NCBI GenBank assembly: GCA_937916515.1
Contig: CALFSX010000076.1
Location: 1-54,438, forward strand
Source: an uncultured Planctomycetaceae bacterium
GTDB taxonomy: Bacteria > Planctomycetota > Planctomycetia > Planctomycetales > Planctomycetaceae
Direction: 5' to 3'
DNA length: 54,438 nt
Both the position numbers and the translations under genes were made by a program. This document shows, one piece after another, positions 36,669-45,143 of this stretch (position 1 is the first letter of the stretch; each line of letters opens with the position of its first letter). The notes below the pieces were generated by a model. The model saw only the letters and a list, made by a program, of their open reading frames with translations, searched no databases and was not told the origin of the DNA.

Positions 36669-37345
36669 GTACTTCTGAAACATCCAATGAAGCGATCAGC
36701 CACGCCATTCCCTTTCTGCGTTTTCTGATCTCAATGCCGCCCAGGGCACTCGAAGAGTTCTGTCATGCGTTGATGGAATGCAGTGGCCAAATTCGTGCGG
36801 ACGTTCTGCAAATGTTCGAAATTGCGGAAGACGAAAGTCTGTCCGTTGACGAGCGGGGGCACGCGCTAAGAACTATCGTCGATCAGCTGCACTTGATTCC
36901 TGACGATGAGGGTCGGTTCGGCATGGATCTTGCCAGGTCCGAAGAACTGGCTGCGTCCAATTTTCCTGCATTGGCGTACCAGGTTGGACGGATGAACCTG
37001 CAGGAATCTGAGTTTGCAGACCGACTGCGACATCTTATGAAAACGAAGCACATTACTCAAAAGGAACTCGCAGCTCGTATCGACTGTACGCAGCCAGCTA
37101 TCTCTCAGATGTTAAATCGCAAGTGCCGCCCGCAACGCAAGACTCTCAATAAGATCGCAACTGCGCTCGCTGTCGATGTGCGTGAACTCTGGCCGGACCT
37201 GGAAGTGTCTGAGTATCTGGATTCCGTGGCTGAATTTCAGCAGGACGATCGTATTATGACAGAGCCAGAAGCCGTTGCACTGCGCGATACAAGTCAACCT
37301 CGTTCGAAGCTCAAGGGCCAGCCACTGCCATCACGGAAGAAATAA
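36665..37345 (+). CDS. Xre-type HTH protein, antitoxin candidate
   Basis: 226 aa. An N-terminal helical region of about 115 residues precedes a Xre helix-turn-helix at about 120-180 (FADRLRHLMKTKHITQKELA, QPAISQMLNRKCRPQRKTL, KIATALAVDVRELWPDL). The tail is basic (RSKLKGQPLPSRKK). It overlaps the upstream toxin-like gene by 4 nt and is followed 6 nt later by a GNAT gene. HigA-type antitoxins are usually ~100 aa; the extra N-terminal domain is unusual and might bind a ligand or the toxin. It is the likely autorepressor at the palindrome before the operon. Confidence 0.72.
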   Translation: MSTSETSNEAISHAIPFLRFLISMPPRALEEFCHALMECSGQIRADVLQMFEIAEDESLSVDERGHALRTIVDQLHLIPDDEGRFGMDLARSEELAASNFPALAYQVGRMNLQESEFADRLRHLMKTKHITQKELAARIDCTQPAISQMLNRKCRPQRKTLNKIATALAVDVRELWPDLEVSEYLDSVAEFQQDDRIMTEPEAVALRDTSQPRSKLKGQPLPSRKK

Positions 37346-37351
37346 CGCAGC

Positions 37352-37882
37352 GTGAGTAAGCATCAACTAAGCGCCGACCTGTTCACTGAAGCCGACCAGC
37401 AGCAGCTTGCCAGCTTTTCGTGTGGAGATACAGTTGTTGGCCGAGCGTGTACCGAATGGATTCGTGGATCGGATGTGCTTGATTCGATGCAGCGAGGGTC
37501 CGGCGTGTGGCTCTACCGAAACTCGGATGACGAGATCGTTGGTTTCGGTTCGCTGGGGCCAATTCGTTGGCGATGGCCGCTGCCTGACGGCGATTATGCA
37601 AAACTTGCGATCATCCCGATGCTCGGGATCGACGAGCGTTTTCAGGGCCAGCCGCCAGGCAAAGAATGGCGTTACTCACGTCAGATTATGAACCATTTGA
37701 TTTATGAGGCACACGTTTTTTCGGCCATGCAAAAGAAGCCCGTCGAATGGCTGTTGCTGTTGGTTCATCCCGAAAACAAGCCAGCAATCAAACTGTATGA
37801 AGAGTTCGATTTCGTTATGATCCCGGACGTAAGACGTGGTGCTGCAAATAGCTGCGTAATGAAACATCGTTTGGCGGAATAG
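37352..37882 (+). CDS. GNAT-family N-acetyltransferase
   Basis: 176 aa, GTG start. The GNAT fold shows in DEIVGFGSLGPIRWRW, YAKLAIIPMLGIDERFQGQP (motif A, where Q/R-x-x-G-x-G/A is relaxed to QGQPPG) and LLVHPENKPAIKLYEEFDF (motif B), with a final strand. The acceptor is unknown. Third gene of the operon with the toxin-like and HTH genes. GNAT proteins can themselves be toxins (TacT/AtaT, charging-tRNA acetylation) but usually with ribbon-helix-helix antitoxins, so here it may be an accessory or a second effector. Confidence 0.78.
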   Translation: MSKHQLSADLFTEADQQQLASFSCGDTVVGRACTEWIRGSDVLDSMQRGSGVWLYRNSDDEIVGFGSLGPIRWRWPLPDGDYAKLAIIPMLGIDERFQGQPPGKEWRYSRQIMNHLIYEAHVFSAMQKKPVEWLLLLVHPENKPAIKLYEEFDFVMIPDVRRGAANSCVMKHRLAE

Positions 37883-38307
37883 AAGCTGCTGTGATTTGCG
37901 TAGCCTGCAAGCCAGAGCCGTGCTGGCAGGCATTTAAGAGCAGCGTTTCGTTCAGCTTGCGGGAAGCTCGAATCCCGTGGTTATCTGGCATGTGTTTCGT
38001 TTGCGGACGCTCAAGCGGGGAAAGTTCTGGAAGTTCTGGAGGTTTTGGAGGCCGGTCCCTACGCCCCAATTGCGGAACATCAAAGCAAAACGACGTAATC
38101 CAGCGATTACAACATGGCGCTACAACAATCATTCAGCCCCAAGCCATGATTTTCGAAGAATCCGCTATCGTGGCGGCGACGAAGGACTTTGCGACCATCG
38201 CACCGATTCGAACGAACATCGCCACCTTGCATGCGATCCGGAATTGGCCACGCAGTTCAGCAGGGCAGTTCAGATATAACGCCAACAAAAATAAAATTGT
38301 TGTCGTG
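37883..38307. other. Convergent intergenic region, no gene seen
   Basis: About 425 nt between the GNAT gene and the ribokinase gene end. It holds a hairpin (37903-37931) and a short tandem of GTTCTGGA-like units (38019-38052). Open frames here lack any recognisable domain. A T-arm-like segment near 37970 has the wrong loop size for a tRNA. Confidence 0.45.
37903..37931 (+). terminator. Possible terminator of the toxin-HTH-GNAT operon
   Basis: A two-part stem, GCCT/AGGC outside and GCCAG/CTGGC inside, separated by a 4-nt bulge, 7-nt loop. It lies 21 nt after the GNAT stop. The sequence that follows is ATTTAAG, so the T-tract is poor. Confidence 0.4.
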
Positions 38308-39240
38308 TCATTCATGCACATTCAGCGTGATCCATTCGTTGACTTCCTTCAAAGATGGGAAGGCAGATTGAGTTCCAACACGAGTCACGGAAATGGCAGC
38401 GACCATTGCAGCACGATGGGCGGATTCCGTGAGGCTCATACCATCAGCCAGTGAAGTTGCGAACGCCGCGGTAAAGGCGTCGCCAGCACCGGTCGTATCC
38501 ACTGCATCCACCTTGATGGCCGGAATGTGAGTTGATCCGGAGTCGTCAAGAAGCAGGACGCCGTCGCTGCCCATAGTCAAAGCAACGCGTTTTACGCAAC
38601 GTTCGCGAAGTCGTTCCGCTGCACGAATGGCATCGGCTTCGCAGTTAACAGTCTGTCCGGTTAACGAACAGATCTCCGTCTTGTTGGGAATACATACGTC
38701 ACATAAAGCCAGCAGTTCGTCTGTAACGTGTTCGGCGGGCGCCGGCGTTAGTATTGTCAGCACGCCTGCATCGCGGGCAAGGCGGAACGCTTCGATCGCG
38801 GCATCCACTGGTGTTTCCAATTGACAAAGAACGACGTGGGATTGTTCAACCATGGACGACGCGGCCCTGACGTCCCTGGAGTTAAGCCCTGCATTCGCTC
38901 CTGCGACAACGATAATGCAATTTTCGGCATTGTTGTCGACCAAAATTGCAGCTGTTCCGGTTGGCTGGTCTGCTGCACGCCGAACAAACGATGTCTGAAT
39001 GCCTTCCGCCACATAGGCGTCGAGGGCCGTTTTTCCGAACGCGTCGTTTCCGACACAGGCAATGAACGTGACATCGGCACCAAGTCTTGCCGCAGCGACA
39101 GCCTGGTTGGCGCCCTTGCCACCCATGCCCTGATGCAGCGCATGTCCAGTCAACGTTTCGCCGGGTTGTGGAAACCGGGGCGTACGAAATGTCAGATCAA
39201 TGTTGGCGGAACCGACGACGCAAATGCGTGGATGTTTCAT
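38308..39240 (-). CDS. rbsK: Ribokinase (PfkB family)
   Basis: 310 aa cytoplasmic kinase, ATP + D-ribose to ribose 5-phosphate. N-terminal ICVVGSANIDLTFRTPRFPQPGET, the glycine motif GMGGKGANQAVAAARLGA, and the C-terminal DTTGAGDAFTAAF with the catalytic Asp are all typical of ribokinase rather than fructokinase or KDG kinase. Its start lies inside the end of the DUF1593 gene (44-nt overlap in another frame), so translation is probably coupled. Since DUF1593 proteins resemble nucleoside hydrolases, the product of one may feed the other. Confidence 0.9.
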   Translation of the reverse strand: MKHPRICVVGSANIDLTFRTPRFPQPGETLTGHALHQGMGGKGANQAVAAARLGADVTFIACVGNDAFGKTALDAYVAEGIQTSFVRRAADQPTGTAAILVDNNAENCIIVVAGANAGLNSRDVRAASSMVEQSHVVLCQLETPVDAAIEAFRLARDAGVLTILTPAPAEHVTDELLALCDVCIPNKTEICSLTGQTVNCEADAIRAAERLRERCVKRVALTMGSDGVLLLDDSGSTHIPAIKVDAVDTTGAGDAFTAAFATSLADGMSLTESAHRAAMVAAISVTRVGTQSAFPSLKEVNEWITLNVHE

Positions 39241-40699
39241 TCAGATTTCCATTTATATGGCAGATGACGCGTTGATAGCCAGTGAGCGGTGGCATGCCGT
39301 TGTCGGTGACTTCCAGAATGATGTGGATCTGTTTGCCAGGTTCGTCTGGCACGACAAAGCTGGCCTTGTTCGCCGAATCACTTCCGGCAATCGTGACGGT
39401 CGCTTTTGCTGAGCCTGCTTCGCTGTACTGCCACCAGCGGAACGTTAATTGGTCTTCGTCCCGATCCGTGGCTGAAGCGGATAGCTGCACCGTTTCGCCG
39501 GGCTTTACGTCTCGCGTGAGCTGCCCCGTCATCGTGGCGACGGGGGCGTGATTGGCTTCGTTGAATTCCTTCGCACACCAGTCGGCTCGTGCGGCGAAGT
39601 CGTTCTGCAGCGCGCCGATCCAGCGCCATTGTGGTTTGAGATACGCAGTCAGTTCGGCGTCGTTCGGAATTTCCTTCTTCAATCGTAGCCGACCCCACGC
39701 GGTACTCGTGTACCAGCGACCGACGGGATATTCATAGCCGGGCTCAAGCACCGGGTCCAACCACGTGTTCTCCCGGACCTTCACGAAACGCCCGCCCCAG
39801 CCGCCCCAATCCGGCGATTCATCGCTTCGCAGACCGTTTGGAATGTTGTAGATGAACGCTGGCGAATCACCTTCCGATCGAAAATCACCTTCGCTGAAAC
39901 CCTTGTCACCATTCACATGAGCCTTGTACAAAGAGCACAACGGGCCGTGGTCTTCCAGAATGTTGGCCTTCATCCATGAACCAACCAGATGCGTCTGTTG
40001 GTCCGCCGGGATATATTTTTTCCAGTGATAGAAAAAGGCGATGAACTGATCGGAGATAACCGTCGGGATGTTGTACTTGCCCCAGTGCGGACGGATGTAA
40101 GTTTGGTAAGTCTCATCCTGTTCCCAGATGAAATAAAAGCGAATCTTCTCTGCAACTTCGGCCATACGCAGGGGATGTTGTTGCTCGATTGTCTTTAACG
40201 CTCGCGCGATTGTGTTCGTTCCGCCCCACGCCTGAATCCAGACGGGACGATCGTTCGATTTGTCCAGCAACACTTCAACAATCCGCTGCGACCCTGCGGT
40301 GATCTCGTCCATTTCACCTTCCGACTTTACGTTTCCGAGCAGCGTTCGAGACTGAAGGAACTCCGGAGTTGGATAACGCGGGTCGTGCTTGACGAGATTC
40401 GGATACACTTTGGCATACGCCGTCAAATACGGCTGAGCCCAATCGTCTCCGGCCCAGTTGTGCCCATGAGCATGATACTGCGAACTGGACGAGATGATTC
40501 CCTCAATGTCGAATTCGTTGGCGTACAGCAGGAAGCGCACCATCGAACATTCGTCGTCGATTTCGCCATCGCTGGTGACAATCACGCGTGGTTTGTCGGC
40601 GGCCAACAGCGAATCGTTCTGGCCGACTGCGGTTGCGGCGAACAAGAGAAGAAGAAGCGGAAATCGAACGCTCAGACTGTGATGCGGATTACTTTTCAT
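39197..40699 (-). CDS. DUF1593 nucleoside-hydrolase-like secreted protein
   Basis: 500 aa with a signal peptide (about 10-33, FPLLLLLFAATAVG). The N-terminal region PRVIVTSDGEIDDECSMVRFLLYANEFDIEGII mirrors the calcium-binding Asp cluster (DxDxxDD) of inosine-uridine nucleoside hydrolases. The last ~130 residues (MTGQLTRDVKPGETVQLSAS, TFRWWQYSEAG) form an Ig/PKD-like sandwich as in the cellulose-binding protein Sde182. The natural substrate is unproven. Its start overlaps the pectate-lyase-like gene stop by 11 nt and its end overlaps the ribokinase start by 44 nt, a compact three-gene operon. Confidence 0.85.
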   Translation of the reverse strand: MKSNPHHSLSVRFPLLLLLFAATAVGQNDSLLAADKPRVIVTSDGEIDDECSMVRFLLYANEFDIEGIISSSSQYHAHGHNWAGDDWAQPYLTAYAKVYPNLVKHDPRYPTPEFLQSRTLLGNVKSEGEMDEITAGSQRIVEVLLDKSNDRPVWIQAWGGTNTIARALKTIEQQHPLRMAEVAEKIRFYFIWEQDETYQTYIRPHWGKYNIPTVISDQFIAFFYHWKKYIPADQQTHLVGSWMKANILEDHGPLCSLYKAHVNGDKGFSEGDFRSEGDSPAFIYNIPNGLRSDESPDWGGWGGRFVKVRENTWLDPVLEPGYEYPVGRWYTSTAWGRLRLKKEIPNDAELTAYLKPQWRWIGALQNDFAARADWCAKEFNEANHAPVATMTGQLTRDVKPGETVQLSASATDRDEDQLTFRWWQYSEAGSAKATVTIAGSDSANKASFVVPDEPGKQIHIILEVTDNGMPPLTGYQRVICHINGNLNETSTHLRRRFRQH

Positions 40700-42092
40700 G
40701 TGACTTGTCCAACGAATTGATGTTGTTCTCCGGCTTGGTGTAGTCGATGAATTCAGTCGGGTCCGTACCGTTCAGATATTCTTCAACGTTGGTGTATCCG
40801 TCGCCGTCTTTGTCGGATGAACTGTCATCGGCCGCGTTCGCATTCAGGCCGTATTTATTCTCCCAGTCGTCGGGCATGCCATCACCGTCTGAATCCAGAG
40901 AAGCTTCCGCTGATTGCTGTTCCGGCCAGCCGCCGACGTCTTCCTGAGTCGTGATAATGCCGTTGTTGCCATGAGCCGCAGTGCCGTTGCGAACTTCTTC
41001 AGTGATGCGGACATCGATTGAATCACGCTTTGGTACTGAGCAGCCTGCGTGTTCCAGCACAGTCAGGTAAGCATCTGCGGCGGACTGCTGATGAATGGGC
41101 ATTGCCTCCCACGGCGTCGTCAGCTTTTTGAAGTTTTCGCCTTTCACGCCCAACCAGTTATCCACTGTGACTTCCGGAAAACGGTCGACATGGTTTTCGG
41201 CCACATACCAGGTGCCGTAATCGTCTTCGCCTCTAGACGAAGGGCTCGCGATGCAGTCCTTAACATCGGTTCGAGTGGCGGGACCAGGTTTGTAGTAGTT
41301 GGCAATCATGTTGATTGCGGAAAATTCGATGGGCGGTGTTCGCCGATCGCCCTTCTGGTGTGCTTCGCCACCATAACAGCTTTGATAACCCCAGTTGTAC
41401 AACACATTGTTGCGATAATCGTTGTATCCACAACCCGAGGCCCAGCGCACATTGCGACTGTCATTGTGTGCAATCAGGTTATGGTGATAGGTGCCATGAT
41501 GGTTTCCCCAGATTCCGCCGAAACGATGCGAGCCGTCTGCCTTCGCGCAGGCTTCGGTGATCATGCACCATTGAATCGTGACATTTTCGTTGTGGTACAG
41601 CGAGAACACTTCATCGCTGCTCCAACTGGCTGACACATGATCGACGATGATGTTGTTTCGGTACCGTCCGCCCAGCGCGTCGCCGTCGTGATCGGTCCGA
41701 ACTCTGAGATAACGAATGACGACATCATTGGCGTCGATGGCCAGATTGCCTTTGATGGTGATTCCATCTCCAGGAGCGGTCTGGCCCGCAATGGTGATGA
41801 AGTCATTCTTAATTTTCACGTCGCCATCGATGGTTCCCGACACCTTGAAGACAACAATTCGTGGTCCCTTGGCATCACACGCCGCTTGCAGGCTGCCCGG
41901 TCCTTTGGCGTTCAAATTCGTCACGGCAATCACCTGCCCGCCTCGACCACCAGGCGTCACCGAACCGTATCCTTCCGCACCCGGAAACGCGGCTACGATG
42001 GCGGGCGTGACTTCGTTGCCGGTCGCTTCGGGACGCAGGCCCATCGGTCCGCCAAGTGTCAGCAGGGTGATTAAGATTGTGGGGAGTTTCAT
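40689..42092 (-). CDS. Pectate-lyase-like protein with C-terminal calcium repeats
   Basis: 467 aa from ATG 42092, where a signal peptide begins (MKLPTILITLLTLGG); earlier in-frame starts add 26 unconvincing residues. FPGAEGYGSVTPGGRGG and VTNLNAKGPGSLQAAC open a right-handed parallel beta-helix of the polysaccharide lyase family 1 type, with ITIAGQTAPGDGITIKG, NVVIRYLRVRTDHDGD-like turns and IIVDHVSASWSSDEVFSL. The end holds calcium-binding repeats DSDGDGMPDDWENKYGLN and DKDGDGYTNVEEYLNGTDP, common in secreted planctomycete and Bacteroidetes enzymes. Likely cleaves pectin or a related uronic polymer. First gene of the operon, divergent from the AraC gene. Confidence 0.88.
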   Translation of the reverse strand: MKLPTILITLLTLGGPMGLRPEATGNEVTPAIVAAFPGAEGYGSVTPGGRGGQVIAVTNLNAKGPGSLQAACDAKGPRIVVFKVSGTIDGDVKIKNDFITIAGQTAPGDGITIKGNLAIDANDVVIRYLRVRTDHDGDALGGRYRNNIIVDHVSASWSSDEVFSLYHNENVTIQWCMITEACAKADGSHRFGGIWGNHHGTYHHNLIAHNDSRNVRWASGCGYNDYRNNVLYNWGYQSCYGGEAHQKGDRRTPPIEFSAINMIANYYKPGPATRTDVKDCIASPSSRGEDDYGTWYVAENHVDRFPEVTVDNWLGVKGENFKKLTTPWEAMPIHQQSAADAYLTVLEHAGCSVPKRDSIDVRITEEVRNGTAAHGNNGIITTQEDVGGWPEQQSAEASLDSDGDGMPDDWENKYGLNANAADDSSSDKDGDGYTNVEEYLNGTDPTEFIDYTKPENNINSLDKSHEK

Positions 42093-42236
42093 TTCGTTTC
42101 CGTTCACGATGCTTCGTCTGTCTTCAATAAGTTTTGGCTCGGTGTCTGCGAGGCGAGATCGGAGCCTCAAAGCAGATTAATTGCCCATACGCCGTAAGTC
42201 TTCCTGTCTTTGCGTCAATAGTCACGATATTCTAAG
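42093..42236. promoter_or_regulatory. Divergent promoter region, lyase operon and AraC gene
   Basis: 144 nt hold both promoters. GAGGC/GCCTC with a 9-nt spacer (42150-42168) is a candidate protein-binding palindrome. The AraC start at 42237 is preceded by TAAGGTG as ribosome-binding site. AraC proteins usually bind such divergent regions. Confidence 0.4.
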
Positions 42237-43067
42237 GTGATGAAGGCCTTCGATACATCACGCCCGGAATTTTCTCCATACGGTTTCACTTGCGAGCGGT
42301 GGAAACCGGCTCGTATGCCCCGGCCGGATCGCCACAACGAAGTCGAACTGAATTTCCTCACTGCTGGTTCGCTGACCTATCTGCTGGGCGGCCAGCGGAC
42401 GACGATCGAGGCAGGGCGGCTCGGCATTTTCTGGGCCGCCATTCCGCATCAGATCGTGGACATTGAAGGAGACGCTCCGTACTTTGTGATGACACTGCCG
42501 TTGAGCGAATTTCTGCAAGCGGAACTTGATTTGAGTTTCGTGAATCGCATTCTGCGAGGTGAGCTTATGGTCGATCTTGTCCAGAACAAATGGGACGAAA
42601 TGACCTTGCAGCGATGGGAGCAGGACCTTAAGACCGACGATCGAGTCCTGCAGCGTGCCGCACGTTTGGAAGTTCAGGCTCGGCTGTTGCGTTTTGCTCA
42701 CGTGATGACCGACGGGGCTATCACGACCTCGATGGCCGCGTTAACGCGGGCTGATCAAATCGCCTGTTATATCGCGAGGAACTATCAACAGCCGCTGACG
42801 TCTCAATCGATCGCCGAAGCATTAGACATTCACGCCAACTACGCGATGACTTTGTTCAAAAAGACGTTTGGCACCACGGTGACGGCATTCATTATCCAGC
42901 ATCGTATCTCCCACGCTCAACGGCTGCTTGTCACAACTGATGCCGCAATCTTAAACGTTGCACTGGATTCGGGTTTCCAAAGCCTCAGCCGATTCAACGA
43001 AGCGTTCAAAGCCAGCTGCGGCTGTGCACCGCGAGACTTCCGCAAAACGCATCGTCCTATGGACTGA
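42237..43067 (+). CDS. AraC-family transcriptional regulator
   Basis: 276 aa. Residues about 20-110 form a cupin-like sensing domain (NEVELNFLTAGSLTYLLGGQ, GRLGIFWAAIPHQI); residues about 175-272 hold two helix-turn-helix units (LTSQSIAEALDIHANYAMTLFKK and AILNVALDSGFQSLSRFNEAFK), ending in CAPRDFRKT as in AraC/XylS proteins. It starts with ATG at 42237 or the following ATG. Divergent from the pectate-lyase/DUF1593/ribokinase operon, it probably senses a sugar breakdown product and activates that operon; it could also act on the acetylesterase cluster, with which it is convergent. Confidence 0.9.
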   Translation: MMKAFDTSRPEFSPYGFTCERWKPARMPRPDRHNEVELNFLTAGSLTYLLGGQRTTIEAGRLGIFWAAIPHQIVDIEGDAPYFVMTLPLSEFLQAELDLSFVNRILRGELMVDLVQNKWDEMTLQRWEQDLKTDDRVLQRAARLEVQARLLRFAHVMTDGAITTSMAALTRADQIACYIARNYQQPLTSQSIAEALDIHANYAMTLFKKTFGTTVTAFIIQHRISHAQRLLVTTDAAILNVALDSGFQSLSRFNEAFKASCGCAPRDFRKTHRPMD

Positions 43068-43108
43068 TCGAGCGTTTTGTTTGCGCCGCCTTAATTTATT
43101 GAACCGGC

Positions 43109-45040
43109 TTAGTTCTTATTCACCGCGGCCTCTAAAGTTTCGGCTTCAAACAGTATTCGATCGACGTCCTGTTTGCGGAGTGCGTCAATAAGGTTCCGTT
43201 GCTGCTGGCGATCCAGTTTTTCAGTGAGCTCTTCTTCGTGCACTCCCAGTGGGACGTTTTCCAGTGACCAATCGTCGCTGCGTTGAGTTGCAAAAGGGAT
43301 GTCCGTCATGCGTTCGGCCTGCAGATTGCCCAGCGGACTGCGGCCCCAGGCATAGCGGTAGTGCACGGGACTGGCGACCATCGGACTGCTCAGCACCAGC
43401 ACCTTCTTGTCCGTTTGCGGCTGACCTCGATCGTTTTTGCCGGTCACCAGATGTTCGGCTGTGGCTGGGTGAAACTTTCGATCTTCGCCCGCCACTGCGA
43501 AACCCAGAATCGGGCCGCCGTCATCCACAGCGCCGGCTGGTTCGTCCAGTTGTAATTCGATGTGTCCGTCTTTGACATTCATGCCAACAACGATGGGTGG
43601 CTTCCAGCGGATGGACCGTTCGAAACCATACTGAGTCGCCAACGCCCAACGCGCGATGCGTTCTCCGGCCGGGATTTTCAGCTGAGGATGATACCAGCGG
43701 CGTCGCAGATCATACGTGCTGGTGAAGCCAATGTTCCTGTCGCCAGCTTTGTACAAATCCAGAAAGGTCTGGTACTGGGCTTCGCGAATGAACGGGCCGG
43801 GATTGGCCATCATTTCGCAATAGTTGTCCAGCGTCTGCACGGTGCCTTCGGTACACAACGACAGAATGCCAAACGGCATGTTGGGATCGTTAAAGGCGGC
43901 TCGCCACGACGCAACCATCTGCGGAAACACGTGGCGATACATGATGGTCCCTTCAGTTCCATTGAAGCAATTGTTGTAGCCCTGATGAAAGATAGCGCCT
44001 TTGATCTGCAGCCCTTCCAGTGGCCCAATCATACTGGCGTAGCAGTTGCCGGGGCGATTTTGATCCACCGGTGGGCCGGGACGCAGGTCGGTTGGTTCGG
44101 TTTCGTTGGCCGGCATTTCACGGCCCTCTTTTTGGAACCGTTCCACCTTTTGACGATAGCTGGCGACTCGCTGATCAAGATCCGCCTGAGCATCCCAGGC
44201 GGCGACTTTTTCATCCCATTCCTGCAGCAGAGTCTTCACTTGTGGCGAATCGATTTTTCGAAGCACTTCGTCCGGCGTCCAGGTTTCGACAGTGGTGCCG
44301 CCTCGTGAAGCGTCGATCACGCCAATCGGCACCTGCGATGCCATGTGAATTCGTCGAGCAAACACGTAACCGATGGCTGACAATTCGCGGACGATTTCGG
44401 GCGAACATTCGTCCCAGTCGCCTTTGCGGTAATGCTGCCCAAACCAGCCGCTCCATTCGTGCAGTCGAGCAAACCCTGGCTTTTTTTCGGGCCCGTTCAT
44501 CGCGGGAACGGTCAGGATTCGGATGTTGGGAAAATTTGCGGAAACGATTTCCAGTTCACCGTTTTCAATGCGGTCCAGCGGAAATTCCATGTTGCTCTGA
44601 CCGCCCAGCACCCAGACATCACCGATCAGAATGTTGTCCAGGGTCAGCGTCGTCCTGGCATTCTTGACTGTCATCGTCTGCGGCGTCGAATTGACGGCCA
44701 GTGCAGGCAGAGTTGCCTTCCAGGTTCGGTCATCAGCCGCGGTCGCCGTTTGTTCGTGACCAGCAATTGACACAACAACCTCTTCACCTGCGTCCGCCCA
44801 TCCCCAAACCACAATCGGCTTGTCTCGCTGCAGCACCATGTTTGACTGAAACGCATTGCTGACACACAAGCCTTCACCGATCGCCGGAAATTCAACCACG
44901 TCTTCTCGCGGCATTTGTTGATTCTGTGCAACGGCAATATCTGCATTGGCAAGCAACAGAAACGCCAGAATGGTGATGGTGAAAACCTGACTTGTCGGTG
45001 GACAAAATGACAAGCGAATTGGGCGGGTGACGGGTTTCAT
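43109..45040 (-). CDS. Sialate O-acetylesterase-like SGNH hydrolase
   Basis: 643 aa with a signal peptide (about 20-38, TITILAFLLLANADIAVA). SGNH block I is WVLGGQSNMEFPL with the nucleophilic Ser, and later elements are GVIDASRGGTTVETWTP and IKGAIFHQGYNN. The N-terminal ~120 residues are an Ig-like beta domain (VLQRDKPIVVWGWADAGEEV). Such enzymes remove O-acetyl groups from sialic acids or plant and algal polysaccharides; the pectate-lyase neighbour makes a pectin or similar substrate plausible. Last gene of the minus-strand run from DUF1592; convergent with AraC. Confidence 0.87.
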   Translation of the reverse strand: MKPVTRPIRLSFCPPTSQVFTITILAFLLLANADIAVAQNQQMPREDVVEFPAIGEGLCVSNAFQSNMVLQRDKPIVVWGWADAGEEVVVSIAGHEQTATAADDRTWKATLPALAVNSTPQTMTVKNARTTLTLDNILIGDVWVLGGQSNMEFPLDRIENGELEIVSANFPNIRILTVPAMNGPEKKPGFARLHEWSGWFGQHYRKGDWDECSPEIVRELSAIGYVFARRIHMASQVPIGVIDASRGGTTVETWTPDEVLRKIDSPQVKTLLQEWDEKVAAWDAQADLDQRVASYRQKVERFQKEGREMPANETEPTDLRPGPPVDQNRPGNCYASMIGPLEGLQIKGAIFHQGYNNCFNGTEGTIMYRHVFPQMVASWRAAFNDPNMPFGILSLCTEGTVQTLDNYCEMMANPGPFIREAQYQTFLDLYKAGDRNIGFTSTYDLRRRWYHPQLKIPAGERIARWALATQYGFERSIRWKPPIVVGMNVKDGHIELQLDEPAGAVDDGGPILGFAVAGEDRKFHPATAEHLVTGKNDRGQPQTDKKVLVLSSPMVASPVHYRYAWGRSPLGNLQAERMTDIPFATQRSDDWSLENVPLGVHEEELTEKLDRQQQRNLIDALRKQDVDRILFEAETLEAAVNKN

Positions 45041-45143
45041 AGAATTCTCATTCGTCTTTGCTGAGGCGGGAGTGGCCGGCTGGTGGTCTTCAAGTCACAA
45101 GCTGAAAGCCTGCGTTATGGTAGCGGATACCGGGTTACAGGAT

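Noticed and set aside
37950-37980. tRNA T-arm-like sequence
   Set aside because: The stem CGGGA/TCCCG encloses an 8-nt loop and no acceptor or anticodon arm can be drawn.
38019-38052. Short GTTCTGGA-like tandem as a CRISPR-like or phase-variable repeat
   Set aside because: Only three imperfect units without spacers, and not inside a gene.
37891-38454. 187-codon plus-strand frame after the GNAT gene
   Set aside because: Runs into the ribokinase gene on the other strand, has Ser/Gly-rich low complexity from a short tandem repeat, and no recognisable domain.
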